Source of the DNA: Prorocentrum cordatum
Lineage: Eukaryota > Sar > Dinophyceae > Prorocentrales > Prorocentraceae
Assembly: GCA_963575745.1 (NCBI GenBank)
Contig: CAUYUJ010000946.1
Coordinates: forward strand, 43,321-107,320
Reading direction: 5' to 3'
Length of the DNA: 64,000 bases
Shown: positions 10,651 to 21,714 of the stretch, piece by piece
How the letters are laid out: the number at the start of each line of letters is the position of its first letter
Position numbering within the stretch: position 1 is the stretch's first letter
Position numbers and translations under genes: made by a program
The notes under the pieces: generated by a model
Databases searched by the model: none
What the model was told of the DNA's origin: nothing
What the model saw: only the letters and a program-made list of their open reading frames with translations

Positions 10651-11430
10651 ATCGAGCTGTACGTCGACGCCTCGGACATCGCATGGGCGGCTACCCTAGC
10701 TCAGCGGCGCGAGAAAGACGGTCCCTTGCGCCCAGTGGCCGTAGTCGGCCGCGGCTTCAACGCCACCGAGCAGGGCTGGAGCACGTTCGAGCGAGAGCTC
10801 TGTGGCCTCAGGGAGGCTTTGTCTGCCACCCATCATTTGACAAAAGGGTTCGTTGTTCTAGTCTACACAGACCATCAGAATAATATCTTCACCGATTCGC
10901 TGTTCGCCAACAAGCGTATCTCCAAGAAGCTGTTGCGCTGGGCCCTCGACCTGGAGGACTTGGGCTCGCGGGTCGTTCGAGTTTGGCTGCGAGGTGAAGA
11001 CAACGTTCTGGGCGACGCCCCTAGTCGCAACCCCGAGGACAGGGACATATTGCATACTCTCCGAGTTCCTGGTGGACCTGTTCGTCGAGTCATAGAACAG
11101 ATGTTCACGGCGCCCACGAGCGCAGAGGAGCAGGCGCAGATGGATCGGCTTCTCGAGGAGATCGATGGCGCCCCAGTCAAGCCGAAGTCCGGCAAGGTCG
11201 ACGACGAGACCCAGAAGGCGAAGTCCGCCAAGGTAAAGCCTGCCGAGACCGATAACGCGGTCCCAGCCACAGAACGGATGGCTGCCTCTACTTCCTCTTC
11301 TACCAGATCGAAGTACCATGTCAGTACAGCGGGCCCGATATCGCGTGGCACCGCTCCAGAGTATCCTGATCGAGCTGCAGACGTCGCTGGCATGGGGGAT
11401 GCCGAGGCTGATGATCAAGTCACGTGGCCT
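10651..11430 (+). pseudogene. RNase H domain and linker of the Ty3-like element
   Basis: After the frameshift the new frame gives ELYVDASDIAWAATL (first Asp), FERELCGLREAL (Glu), VLVYTDHQNN (second Asp) and VLGDAPSRNP (last Asp). This is the complete Ty3-type RNase H motif set in normal order. A Lys/Glu/Pro-rich linker follows, probably disordered. The real sequence leaves this frame again near 11,430; the frame stays open to 11,673 only by chance. This domain would remove the RNA strand of the hybrid during cDNA synthesis. Confidence 0.85.
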
Positions 11431-12095
11431 TCCTCACTCGATCAGATGGCACCGACGGCGCGGACTTGGAGTACTTTGACTCTGAGCCGGAGGCTTACGC
11501 CGGCCTTCGGCAGTCCGTGCGCGCCTACGCGGAAAGCGACCCCCAGGTCGAGGCGAACCTCTGCAAGTTGGTGGCCAGCGTCGTGGACCCCGAGCGCGAC
11601 CCGCTCGAGGTTCGCCCTGTCTTTGTCGACACGCACTCGTGGGACGGGTCTTATCCGCGTCACCCCCTGGTGACATTCCTGCCGGCGGCCTCGTCCGCCG
11701 CGGCCGGGCCTGAGGAGGATCCTCGACTCCCACGAAACCCGCGAGTTCTACCTTACCGCATCACCTATGTCAAGGACGAGCGCGGCGAGAATTTCACCGT
11801 CCAGTACCGGGCGCCGCAGGTCTGCAATGACGGAGTGTGCAGGAAGACCATCTGGTACAGGTGCAAGCCGAACGGGGTCGCCGACGGCTCCGAAGAGGCG
11901 CTTGCTGGGCGGAAGAAGGCAGAGAACCAAGCATGGGCTCATGTCGAGGCTGTGCTTGCGCGTCCCACCGAGTCCGTGGAGGTGGAGCCCGCTGTCGGTT
12001 CAGGGCCGTTGTCCGGGACGGGTTTCTTCCGGCGGCACGGCGATCCTTTCGAGGGCTTCCAGTTCCACGTCCACCCGCGCAGGCCGGACTTCTGA
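11424..12095 (+). pseudogene. Unknown segment between RNase H and methylase-like domain
   Basis: The 223-residue frame begins where the previous frame degenerates. It includes EYFDSEPEAYAGLR, a region with VTFLPAASSAAAG, and a Cys-containing stretch (VCNDGVCRKTIWYRC) that could bind metal. I do not recognise a family. Sequence character (charged, few low-complexity runs) suggests it was coding in the parent element. The true frame shifts again near 12,095, into the frame of the methylase-like domain. Confidence 0.5.
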
Positions 12096-13080
12096 CTCGC
12101 ACCGTCTGGAGGCCGCTGCGCGACACTTTGCGGCCGTCTCACGAGTTCTGCCACGCCGCCGATTTCGTGAGGCGCTTGCCCAACGGCACCGAGGCCTACA
12201 GGTGCAAGGGCCACGAGATTCTCGGGAGCGGAGGTGAGGTGCTACCTGCCGAACTCCGCGACCGCCTTCTGCAGGGCAAGAGGTTGTGCGAGGTGTTCAG
12301 CGGCGTGGAGTCCGAGAAGGAGGCCGGTGCGATGCTATCCAGAGTTTGGGAGGCAGCCGGGGGGTCTGCGGAGCGCTACGACAGGCGGCTTGACGAGCGG
12401 ATGGACTTCCGCGGCCCTCACACACGCCAGTGGATGCGGGGCCACCTGGGCGACCCTTGCGACGTCTACCACTTCGCAATCCCGCGCACGAGCTTCAGCA
12501 TCGCCAAGACAACCCCGGTCAAGACCCGCAGCTTGGACAACCCATACGGCGACGAGACCGACGAGGAGATCGTGTATTTCAACAAGTTGGCGCAGTCTGT
12601 CTCTATCTTCGCATTGGGGTTGATGCAGAGAGGCGTGGTGGTCATGTTCGAGAACCCCCTGATGAGTTACCTTTTCTTCCTGATGGAGTGCTCCTGTATT
12701 CTGGGCTTCGACGGTTTCCACGTGGCCAGGAGCGATCACTGTCAGGACGGCGCGCCTTATCAGAAGCCGCAGGTCTTCGCAGGGAACACCGACGCGCTGA
12801 AGGACATCGGGAGGTTGTGCAACCACGTCAAGCACCAGGTGATGCTGACCGGCGCAACGACGCGACGTTCAGCTCCGTACCCGAGGGCGCTGTGCGAGAG
12901 GATTGTCGCAGGCTTCGCGACTGTCTTGAAAGCCACTGGCAGGCTGGGCAACGACTGCTCGAAGCAGGCCGGCGACTGCTTGGACAGGAACGCCATGAAG
13001 GTCAGCGTCGACACCTTCCCTTCAGGGTCGAGCTTTACCTCGCGCGTTGCGGAGGGCATCCGAAGAATCACTCAGCTGCG
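12096..13080 (+). pseudogene. DNA cytosine methylase-like domain captured in the Ty3-like element
   Basis: The frame has the order of motifs seen in C5-type DNA methylases. These are RLCEVFSGVESEKEAGAML (motif I, FxGxG-like), DVYHFAIPRTSFSIAK (motif IV, normally with PC; here Arg replaces Cys), VVMFENPLMSYLFF (ENP, like motif VI ENV), and GAPYQKPQVFAGN followed by APYPRALCERI. The last two blocks resemble methylase-like proteins I know from dinoflagellates. If the Arg is real the domain should not methylate by the usual Cys mechanism. C5 methylases captured by retrotransposons in algae and dinoflagellates are known from the literature. The domain sits between RNase H and integrase. The family call is from motif memory only. 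Confidence 0.6.
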
Positions 13081-14463
13081 ACATGGGGCTGCTCGGGCGA
13101 CGCCAGCGTCGTCGGACCCTCCAGCACCAGCCTCAGTACCCGAAGGTCGCGAGCAGGCGCCGCATCTTCGAGTGGAGGTTAAGCGCGCCGAGGAGTTCTT
13201 CGTTCCAGACGACAAAGGGCTCATGAAGAAGCGGGACGCCAGGACCGGCGAGATCTTGGAGGATATAGATATCGACCAGGACACTACTACCAAGTACCTG
13301 CAGCGCGGCCTTGACAAGCGCCGCGACCTCGTGGTGGAGGTGTGGTTTGATGACACGGAGGTGTCTGCCGAGGAGCCAGCGGCTGCCCCGCCAGTACCAA
13401 AGGCTTTCGACGAGTTGACTGAGCTGATCCCGTCAAGTCCTTCATCGATCCAGAGGGCACAGGTCGTCAACCTCCTGCAGCAGGACGAGGACTTCTCCGA
13501 CATCTACGCGGCACATGTACTCCTACGGCGGTTTGAGGACACGAACCAGAGCATCCAGAACGAGCAGATGAACAAGGGCTTGAAGACCGAGCTCGCTGCA
13601 CGCGGAGTCGGAGGACGCCAGGCTTCGCGACGTGCTTCGGCGGCGTTGAGGATGATGGGAGGCTACAGCTATCGTGAGGGACTGCTCTATAAGGACGAGC
13701 CGGACCCGATCGCATTGAGTTTCGCGCCGAAGGTGGTGGTCCCGAAGGGCGGCCTTCGCGCGTTTCGGTACAATGGTCGCATGTACCGGCTGCCTCTCAG
13801 GCGCCAGCTGCTCCTGTACTACCACGACTCCGAGTCGATGGGCATGCACAGCAGCGCCGAGGACACCTTGAGCAAGTTGAGCAAGCAGTTCTTCTGGCCG
13901 GGCATGGAGCACGATGTCCAGAAGTGGGTCAGTTCATGCAGTGTCTGCAGGTTGGTCAAGCCGGCCCGCGGCCTCACGGCCGACGCCCGCATGGAGCTTT
14001 ACGATCGACCATTTCGAGTTCTGGGCATCGACGATCTCGGACCTATCTCGCCTGAGAGTGCGGGCTGCTCCTACATCTTGCACGCCGAGTGCGCGTTCTC
14101 CCACTACGCGTGGCTCAAGGCTGCTCAGACAATTCTGCGGCTACCTGGGCCAAGTTCCTGCTTGAAGACGTGATGTTCGACTTGGCTGGTTTTCCTCCAG
14201 TGCTTCGCAGTGATCGAGGTGCAGCTTTCACCAGCGAGATCGTGGCGCAGATCAACCAGCTCCTGAATGTCACCCACAGCCTCGGCTCCGCCTACCATCC
14301 GGAGTCGCAGGGCTTCGTGGATGCGAGGCACCAGAAGGTGAACAGGATCTTGGCGAGCTACTGCAGCGCGCACCCGGAGAACTGGGCGCGCTGGGTGCCC
14401 TTGTGCCAGTGGTGCCTGCGAGCGACTCCGATGCCATATCGTTCGGGTCGCAGTGCTGTCTAG
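13081..14463 (+). pseudogene. Integrase (zinc finger and catalytic core) of the Ty3-like element
   Basis: After an acidic linker the frame shows an HHCC zinc finger: the H of YYHDSESMGMHSS, then QFFWPGMEHDV and CSVCRLVK. The catalytic core starts with RVLGIDDLGPI (first Asp, about 14,030). A frameshift near 14,130 moves the rest to another frame, with VLRSDRGAAFTSEI (second Asp, 14,212) and AYHPESQGFVDARH. In Ty3-type integrases the third catalytic residue is Glu at this place; here it is Asp (14,320-14,322), with exactly 35 residues between. An in-frame TAG at 14,461-14,463 ends this part. The enzyme would join cDNA ends to target DNA, but this copy is dead. Confidence 0.85.
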
Positions 14464-14466
14464 ATC

Positions 14467-15150
14467 GTGACGGGCATGCTGCCGGAGGGCCCGATCGAAG
14501 AGGTCTTCAGGCGTCTCGAGCCCGGGAAGATGCTGGACCCCGGGCATTACGTCAAGGACTTAGTTGAGCACCTGGAGGCGACGCACAAGACCGTGGCGAA
14601 CGAGCTCAAGGCGCAGCACGACGAGGAGGCGCACGCCAGGGCTTTGCAGGAGCCAGGCGAACGGGCATTTCAGGCAGGAGACGTTGTCTTTCTTCGTGCT
14701 CCTCCTCAGCAGGTCGCTCGTGCAGTCGGCGCCGTAGACGGCACCAGCACGAGGCCCTTGCCACGCTTTCGCCCACAGATTTTCAAGATCCACAAGATGG
14801 CGGGGCCCCAGTCGGCGATCCTCGCCGACCCTGACAGCGGCTCGACTACGTTGGGCTTCAGCCAGCCAGTGCACGTGAGCCGGCTTCGCCTTTTCGACTT
14901 GGCCGAGCTCGACGTGCCGATCAAGGACGAGTCCTTGCAGCTGGAGCTGATGCGCGGCTCGTCGCGGGTCAAGGCGGACATCGTCAGCCAGTCTGCGACA
15001 GGCAGGGTGGAGGTCGTTTTCGCCGACACGCCGAACGAGAGCACGTGGCTGGACTTGGCCAGTGAGCGGAGCGGCAGCAGGCCAGGCACGCCGGGGCGTG
15101 CGACTTGCTTGATCGGTCACAGGATGAAGGCTGGGGGATGCTGGGCGTGA
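14467..15150 (+). pseudogene. Integrase C-terminal region of the Ty3-like element
   Basis: It is in the same frame as 14,089-14,463, separated only by the TAG at 14,461. It contains an alpha-helical stretch (LVEHLEATHKTVANEL) followed by GDVVFLRAPP, FRPQIFKIHK and VHVSRLRLFDL. These match the SH3-like C-terminal domain of Ty3-type integrases (GDxVxLR and VHVSRLK patterns). The last ~80 residues are of unknown type. The polyprotein ends at about 15,150. Confidence 0.7.
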
Positions 15151-15849
15151 AACTTACCCCAAGCGTGTTCCCCTCACTTCTGTAAATGATATCCTTCACC
15201 TGTGTCATTCCGTACTAATGCACCAAATTCTGCCTTACAGTAAAAGCGCGTTTGCATCTGCTAGACCTTGCTAGTCATTGTATTCTCACTCAGGGTAGTC
15301 AACTTCCCATTGTGGCTTGCAGCTGTGGGCCCTGGGTGCATTTTCCTGAATGTCGATTTTCGGAACCCTTTCGGAAATAATTTCCGAGAGCTTTCCCGAA
15401 TCCATAATGAGCCAGGTTGTGCATTTCTCGAGTTCATTGTAGGTGAGTGTTTCGGGCAGTCTAGTGAGCCATGGGGCCCATAATCGAACGGGACAGGTCC
15501 CACTGTTTAGGTCTGTCCTAGTCTGAGCCCTGTAGGTCCACTACAGCCCGCCGACAGACCATTTGAGCACATGTGCACAAATGGTTCTTTGCCTTCTGAG
15601 TGTGCATTGTAGTGAAGCAGAGCATTTGCGCATGCACGAGCGTAGGGCGCAGCAGGTGCACGAGAGGACTGTGGACTGTATCCATTTTGGCTCCAGACCG
15701 AGGTAAAATACATGATCGAATCGTTCGTCGATTTCTCATTGTCAGTATTGTTCTAGTTTCCCGAACCAGTATTGCTTGGAATATTGGGCAGCACGAGAGA
15801 CCACGGGACCACCCGAGCAGCCCCGCAGAGCGCCCGCGCCACAGGCCAC
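15151..15849. other. Non-coding region after the Ty3-like element
   Basis: It is AT-richer than its neighbours. It may contain the 3' untranslated region or LTR of the element, but no matching copy exists upstream, so an LTR cannot be shown. A spliced-leader-like stretch at 15,675-15,696 is listed separately. No gene is seen. Confidence 0.5.
15675..15696 (+). other. Possible degenerate spliced-leader relic
   Basis: The stretch CTGTATCCATTTTGGCTCCA plus G matches the dinoflagellate spliced leader with about three mismatches in 21 positions. Such relics arise when trans-spliced mRNAs are retroposed. No recognisable reading frame follows, so it may be chance or the remnant of a lost retrocopy. 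Confidence 0.35.
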
Positions 15850-15959
15850 GGCCAACCACAAGAGCCGGCCAGGCCGCCAGGGCCACCCCACGAAGACCGC
15901 CGCCGACGTGCGCAAAACGCCCAACACAGAGGCGCTGCCCCCCCGCAGGAGCAACCGCA

Positions 15960-16330
15960 AACAGCCCGACCTGCGGGTGCACCCCAAACCGACGGCCTGG
16001 ACCCACCGCAAACAGAACACGGCGCCGATCGACCTGCGGGTGCACCTCCCGACCTGGGCACGAACGCTGCTGCCCGCTCGCGGTGCTTTCCCGAGCTGCG
16101 GGAGCGAACACTGCCCGCCGGGGCCCCCCAGCCCGCGGAAACGAAACGACGCTGCCCGACCTGCGGGTGCCTTCCACGACCTGCGGGATTGGAAAAGGTG
16201 GTGCCCGACTTGCGGGTGCACTTCCCGACCTGCGGGACCGAAAAGGTGCTGCCCGACCTGCTGCGGGTGCCCCCCCCCCGACCTGCGGGACCGAAAACGG
16301 TGTCGCCCGACCAGCACAACGATCCGCCGC
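15960..16330. repeat. Scattered CCTGCGGG motifs
   Basis: The motif CCCGACCTGCGGGTGC or close variants recurs at irregular spacing about eight times. Its inverse (CCCGCAGGACGGGA) recurs at about 16,845-16,945, so the two clusters could pair. Copies are kept at 22,940-23,290 and 23,815-23,910 in the duplicate. No function can be assigned. Confidence 0.6.
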
Positions 16331-16419
16331 GGCACGGGGGCAATGCCAGGCAGCGAACGAAAGCGACTCCACTGAGGCCACCGAGGCCAGGAAGCGAGGA
16401 GACCACTCGAGTCCCCCTG

Positions 16420-16471
16420 GAGATTCCCCTGCCCCCCAAACCGTTGCACGATTTAGGGGCGATGAAATCCT
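16420..16471 (-). repeat. Inverted-repeat terminal module (copy 1 of the duplicated unit)
   Basis: On the minus strand it reads GATTTCATCGCCCCTAAATC, a spacer, GGTTTGGGGGGCAG and GGGAATC. This parallels 44,907-44,955 (GATTTTCATAGCCCC, then TTTTGGGGGCAGGAAAATC), the end of a YR element. The identical module is at 23,400-23,450. On its upstream (minus-strand) side lies an acidic coding fragment. No second B repeat was found, so whether this is a true element end is open. Confidence 0.55.
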
Positions 16472-16800
16472 TGTGCTCCTCGCCGATGCCCGCGGGCAGC
16501 TCTTCCTCGTCCGCCATGCCCTGCGGCTCGTCCTCCGCGTCCGCCACCGCTGCGTCTCCCTCCTCCTGCTCCCTCCGCTCCTCGTCGGTCCTCTCCTGCT
16601 CCAGCTTTTGCGCTTTGAGTTGCAGGCGCAGCTCTCTGCCTGGGTGCCTCCAACAGGGGGCTGCGGCTCACGCGCCCGAGCGGCCTCACCTCCCGCTCGC
16701 CTCCGTCTTCCTCCTCTTCGCTGGCTGGCTGGTTGGTGGCTGGGATGTGCGGTGGAGAGCGCTCCTCGCTGCGGATGCTCCGATCCGTGTTCAGCACGTC
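16466..16800 (-). pseudogene. Acidic, coiled-coil-like coding fragment
   Basis: On the minus strand a continuous charged reading can be followed: ASEEEEDGGEREVRPLG, then ELRLQLKAQKLEQERTDEE and PQGMADEEELPAGIGEEH. It runs straight into the inverted-repeat module. Composition looks like a genuine coiled-coil or disordered protein region. The two duplicate copies (here and 23,445-23,770) differ by single-base indels that change frame, and a third partial copy lies at 45,042-45,422. The family is unknown. Confidence 0.4.
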
Positions 16801-16974
16801 GCAGCAGCGGGGCGACGCCCCGCAGCAGAGAGAATGTCCCGCAGGACGGGAGAGGCACTCCGCAGCGAGGCCGAGCTTCCCGCAGGACGGGAGGCAGCGC
16901 TGTGACAGGAAGAGCCCCCGCAGGACGGGAAGGCTTTCCGTCATGGAGCGCGCGGCGCCGCGCTGCCCACAGGA

Positions 16975-17395
16975 TGGGAGAGCTGGCGGCGAACCAGCCG
17001 GCAGAAGGTTCCCATGTGGGAACGGTGCAACAGCCGTGCGGCAGGCTGCTCTGCACACTCCTGGATAAGGAGCGGGTCCCTGCCTGGATAAGGCATACCC
17101 ACGGGTCGCCGGCGCTCCTCGTCGCCATTCTCCCAACAGGGCAAGCCCGAGGGTGCTCCAAGTGGGCCCCAATGCCCTTTCCGTTCCTGCCGGTGGCTGG
17201 CCAAGCGCACCAGCCGGCAGAAGGTTCCCAAGTGGGAATGGTTCATCAGCCGCGCGGCAGGCTGCTCTGCAAAGGTCCTGGATAAGGAGCGGGTCCCTGC
17301 CTGGATAAGGCATACCCACCAAGTCGCCGGCGCTCCTCGTCGCGATTCTCCCAGCCCGGGCACACCCGTGGGTGCTCCAAGTGAGGGACCCCCCC
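16975..17395. repeat. ~216-bp repeat containing CCTGGATAAGGAGCGGGTCC
   Basis: Two units are present; the GCAGAAGGTT landmark is at 17,001 and 17,217. Each holds GGCAGGCTGCTCTGC and TGCCTGGATAAGGCATACCC. Related units are at 23,945-24,365 (duplicate) and 39,600-40,050. The array ends in a C-run followed by CTAACCAACGAAAACC; the inverse of this edge is at 39,560-39,600. Confidence 0.75.
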
Positions 17396-17465
17396 CTAAC
17401 CAACGAAAACCAAACAAAAACCAAACGAAAAACCACCAAAACCAACGAAAAACCCAACCGAAAGC

Positions 17466-17705
17466 AGTGTTGTGTGCAGTGTTGTGGTGTTGGCGGGCTG
17501 TGCGGTGTTGTGCGGTGCTGTGGCGGTGTTGTGCGGTGTTGCGCGGTGCTTTGGAGTGCTGTGCGGTGCGGTGCTGTGTGCTGTGCGGTGCTGTGCGGTG
17601 TTTTGCTGTGTGCGGTGTTGTGCGGTGTTGTGCGGTGTTTGTGGGAGTGCTGTGCGGTGCCTGTGCCGTGCCTGTGCCGTGCCTGTGTGGTGCTGTGCGG
17701 TGCCG
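17466..17705. repeat. 10-bp minisatellite GTGCGGTGYT (copy 1)
   Basis: Runs of GTGCGGTGTT and GTGCGGTGCT alternate with a few degenerate units, ending with GTGCCTGTGCC units. The second copy is at 24,435-24,665 and differs in unit number and order. It produces Cys/Val/Arg-rich false frames on both strands. Confidence 0.9.
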
Positions 17706-17845
17706 TTGTTTTTGCTCTTCTTTGTGCTATGCCATTCGATGGCGCACGCGTGCAGCAAAGTGTTGTTTTTCCGTAGCCTTCCTGGATCAGCTCATGTTTT
17801 TTTGCGCTCGTGCTGATTGTTACTGTATTGCGCACGTGTGGCAAG

Positions 17846-20800
17846 ATGCTGTCTTGGCTAAACGCTACCAGACAGCCCGACAGAAGTGAGCGAGACGAAG
17901 GATTTCTACAGCAATGGCTCATTTCGCACAACTGCTCGAGGGATACATTCAATCGGATTCGCTTGGAAGTTGCCGAGGAGGCCCGCGTCCGAGGCAGTAC
18001 GCCAAAGAATGCCTGTGGGCGGGCGGTTTCACTCGACCACGCCACTAAACACAAACTCCGAACCCAATACGGCTACAACAAGAGGCAGAGGGACGACGCT
18101 TTACAAGCAAATCCACCACCACATGTACCTGCACCTGCTCCGCCAGCATCCCCTGAGATGACGAAGAGGAAGAGAAGCCACAACCACGGACAACCAAAAA
18201 AAGGAGGGTCTTGAGAAGCCCATCGCCACAACAAGATCCGCCCGAACAGGCTCCAGCCCCCGATCTTGCTGCTTCTCCCCCGAGCCCCCAAGCCGAAACA
18301 GAAGCACGGGCACCGCAGGTCAGACCAGAAAAAAGATTTGAGGTCATTCCAGATAGCCGAATCACAGCTACAGAAGGATTACAAAGAAACGCTTGGAAAA
18401 GGTGGGCCAAAAACAATGGCACGAGTTTCAAACGCATTGATGGACCATGCAATGACAAGTTCTATGCAGTTTGTGGGAAATGTCCAGCGGAAGCAAAATG
18501 CAAAGTGAAGTACCATCTTATACCAATTGGTGATGATACTTACCACGTTTTAAAGAATGCTGTAGAGCATGCTGGGGGACACCGACCAGCGCGCACTCCA
18601 CAGAATCCGAGAGACGACGTACCATCCATCACGAAAGAGCAGCTGCAGGAGATTGATAAGATTATGGCACAACACGGACCGCGAATCACGCCTGAGGCGG
18701 TTCACGATCGCATGTCTAGTGCTGCGCCAGGAGACGCCGTTCAAAGAGCTGTGCACAAACGCCGGAAAAGAGATGGAAGCAAAAAATCGTTCAAAGTGGA
18801 AGGATTGCAGGCTTGGTGCGCAGAGCGTTTTTTCTTAATCGATTCGGAACCCACGCCGCCAGCAAACAGATTGAGTTTGATTGTATTCAAAACTGCCGAT
18901 GGGAATTGCCCAAGCATTTCACCACAGTACGTAAACATACCTTTCACAATGTGGCATTTTGTCAACTACGCTGTCGAAGAAATCAGTACTGCTACTGGGT
19001 ATATTGCGATGTCAGATTTTGCGTCGAAGATTGTTTGGCAGGGATACAAATTGGGCGCGCTGGGTGTTCTAATTTATCGTTATACGCCAGACGCCCGCCG
19101 TTACCGCAAGCACTTCGTGCCTCTGATCTTCATTTTATCAATGGAAGAGGAGGCTACAGACTACAGCACCATGCTCGACGTAGCAATTAAAGCTCTTATT
19201 GTGGAATTTCGGCAGCAGGGCAAAGAAATCCCCACTCCGCTATTCGCTCAATTCCATTCGGATTTCGCCAAGAGCAGTCGCAAGGCTATCAAAGATATGC
19301 TACCAAATACGCAGCATGTCAACGATCTGGAGCACTTGGAGCGGGCGCTGCTGGACCACCAAAAGAGAGGAGAACCAAATTCACGTTTCCCTAGAGCGAT
19401 TGAAAGCGTAATCGCGGCTTGTTTTCTGACCGCGTATATCTTTAATAATGCAGCTTTCCATTTATACTGGACTCAAACACTGAAATATTGGGAAGAGGAA
19501 TTGAATGCAAAAGGATTCGCTAAGTACTTTCGTGACGAATATTTGCGTCCATTGGAACTTCCTGACGGCACAGTTCTCCTCAGAGCGTTTGGTGGTGTGG
19601 CCCGCTTTCTTCTGTCGAGCCAGGTTATCCAAGCAGCCAAAGCATGGTCGAATCTTTCATGGCCATGGTGCGGCGGCAGTTTGCGCAACAAGGCCACCAT
19701 ATAGATCCTGTTCCATTTTTGGATAAATTTGAGCAAAAATGCCGTCGATGGTGTACGACTCCAGGGGAAACCTTTTCCATAGCAGGACCGGGCCAGCGCT
19801 TGCACCACACACCTATTCCTTTGGATGACGCTTTACTCGACGGCGCTGGACGCACAATCAAGTTTGCAAAGAAAGTAATTCACATGCCTTCAGTGCGGCA
19901 AATAGCAGTGGCATTTACTCAAAGCGGGGGGCGGAATATTTTGGAATGGGAAGCGCCGAAAACAAAAGCACGCAAGGGAAGCAGATATTTCTACATGAAT
20001 AAGGAAAAACAGATCCCTATGGACAAAGAAATGTGTGGTCATGTATGGAATCTGCAGCAGGCGGCAAACTTTGCTGATTTGGAAGCTCTTTGGAGGAAAT
20101 ACGGCATTTTGAAGCACCAGAACAGCAGAGACGAATTGATTTGGGAGAAGTTAAGCGAGCATTACCGTGATATCGTTCGTGTCAAGGCCACCGATGGTGA
20201 ATTTACTTGTACGTGCGAGCTATATTGTGCGGAGAGCGTGTGCAGTCATATATACGGTGTGCGCGAATGTATATTTCAGGAAATTGTTCGGGACAGAGAT
20301 CTGGCTATAGCATCTGGCGGGCGTAAAGGAGCACCTCCAACTAGAACTGCCGCAGTGGGCGCCCGTTTAACGCAGGAAGCAGCAAATGAGGCAGCAGAGG
20401 CGAAAGCACGTGCAGAGAAAAAGACAACTTCCAAATATGAACTGAGAATCCCCAGGGCAGCCCCAGAGGACCCAAGTACATTTCAAGGGGAAAGTTTTGG
20501 AGCATTGAGGGATTCACTCAAAGATACTCTTGGTCCTTTGCTGGTTGGTGGGATCGAAGGAGAAATCGCTCTCTTCTTCCATTGGAATGCCTTACCTCCG
20601 CAACCCTGGCAGTATGTGGAATGGCGGGAATGGGTCAGACTTTTGAGCGCAGCTGCGAACGAACAGGACCCAGATAAGCACCCCGAGATTCTCGAAGGCT
20701 ACATCATCAATTTCTTCAGAATCCTAACAGACAACCTGGACTTGAAATTGAAGACAGATCGTGAGGTTGAGTCCGAATTGAAAAAACGATTCCAGGTTGG

Positions 20801-21551
20801 CGACGGCTCTCGCCACGGAGCAAATAATTGCTTGATCGATAGTCTGCTTCAGACAATGGTGGTAGCAAAGATTATCAAATTAGACACTAAACATACAAAG
20901 AATTTGCGTAGGGACGCTTGCGCTGGAGCACGTGCAGCATTACAATCAGAAATCAATGACCCTCATGGTTTCCTGGAGCATTTTAAACATGGTCCGGAAT
21001 TGTTTGAATATCTCTTGCGGCATTTCGAACAGCATGTTGCCTCAGATGCAAAACATCGTGGTGTCCTGCTTGTGGTGCATTCGCGCTTCGATACAGAGCA
21101 AATCCCTGGAGAACCACGTCGCTTGAGAGATGGCGATAATGATATAGTGTTACATGTTTTCAATAGGTCAGGAGAGGGAGTGAGTGGTTATCATTACGAT
21201 CCCTTATTTCCCCTTGCAATTCCTGCACCAGCTACTCCCAGAACTGCCAGCGATGCACGACATACCAAATCGCCTTCGCAATCGCCTGCAAAACCTATTA
21301 TAAAGGCTGCCGATGCTTTAATGCAGCAGCGCGCTTCTGGAGTACTCGCGAATTTGAAAAGTCAAGTCAGGGAGAGTGGCAGTCCAGTTTGTACTTTGAG
21401 GTATGCGTTGGACCGTTTCTTTTTCTCCGGAACGATGTCTGCGGCACGTACAGAGTTTCGGTCGTGCATCGAGCATTTGGCTCGCAGCGATCATCTGACG
21501 ATTAGGGCAAAAAAAACAAATCTAGCTGACTGGATTGCGTCGATTCCTTGA
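17846..21551 (+). pseudogene. MULE-type transposase with SWIM finger and OTU-like domain, copy 1
   Basis: The frame starts at the ATG at 17,846 (MLSWLNATRQ). It has a one-base loss near 18,158 and a frameshift near 19,590, so it is now in three pieces. Features in order: basic/acidic N-terminus; a Cys-containing N-terminal domain (CGKCPAEAKCKVKYH) like FLYWCH/FAR1-type DNA-binding regions; a MULE-like DDE core (YIAMSDFASKIVW about 19,005; FHSDFAKSSRKAIKDML about 19,255; then DLEHLERALL); a SWIM zinc finger (CTCELYC with CSH, 20,205-20,252); and a C-terminal region with GANNCLIDSLLQ (about 20,820) and SGYHYDPL (about 21,186). The last two resemble the Cys and His blocks of OTU peptidases. The ancestral protein was about 1,200 residues. 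No terminal inverted repeats were identified. Confidence 0.75.
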
Positions 21552-21714
21552 TTTCTTGAACTGCCTTGCCTGAGGAAGTGCTGCAAAATAGTATCCTCGC
21601 TTGTCTTATCCAGGAGCGGATCAGAGAAGAGGTGGGAGTAGTTGGGATGGATGCAGTGAGGAGCAGGGGGAAGACACCAGCAGATTGCGAAATGTTCAAC
21701 TGATATTGCGGTCT

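Larger units (their letters stand above)
6245..15150 (+). mobile_element. Decayed Ty3/gypsy-like retrotransposon with a methylase-like domain
   Basis: The order is gag, aspartic protease, RT, RNase H, unknown segment, methylase-like domain, integrase with HHCC finger and catalytic core, then a C-terminal domain. RT-RNase H before integrase is the Ty3/gypsy order. The coding region is broken by in-frame TGA (8,846) and TAG (14,461) and by frameshifts near 10,650, 11,430, 12,095 and 14,130. No pair of long terminal repeats was found. The gag ATG lies only a few bases from the helicase fragment, leaving no room for a 5' LTR or primer-binding site. The element is therefore 5'-truncated, rearranged, or inserted without LTRs. 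Confidence 0.85.

Noticed and set aside
15151-15849. 3' LTR of the Ty3-like element
   Set aside because: No second copy exists upstream of gag and no clear TG...CA ends or polypurine tract could be fixed.
15518-17161. 547-codon minus-strand and 561-codon plus-strand ORFs
   Set aside because: Both strands are open at once because the DNA is GC-rich and repetitive; composition is Arg/Ala/Pro/Gly with no motif beyond the short acidic fragment kept as a feature.
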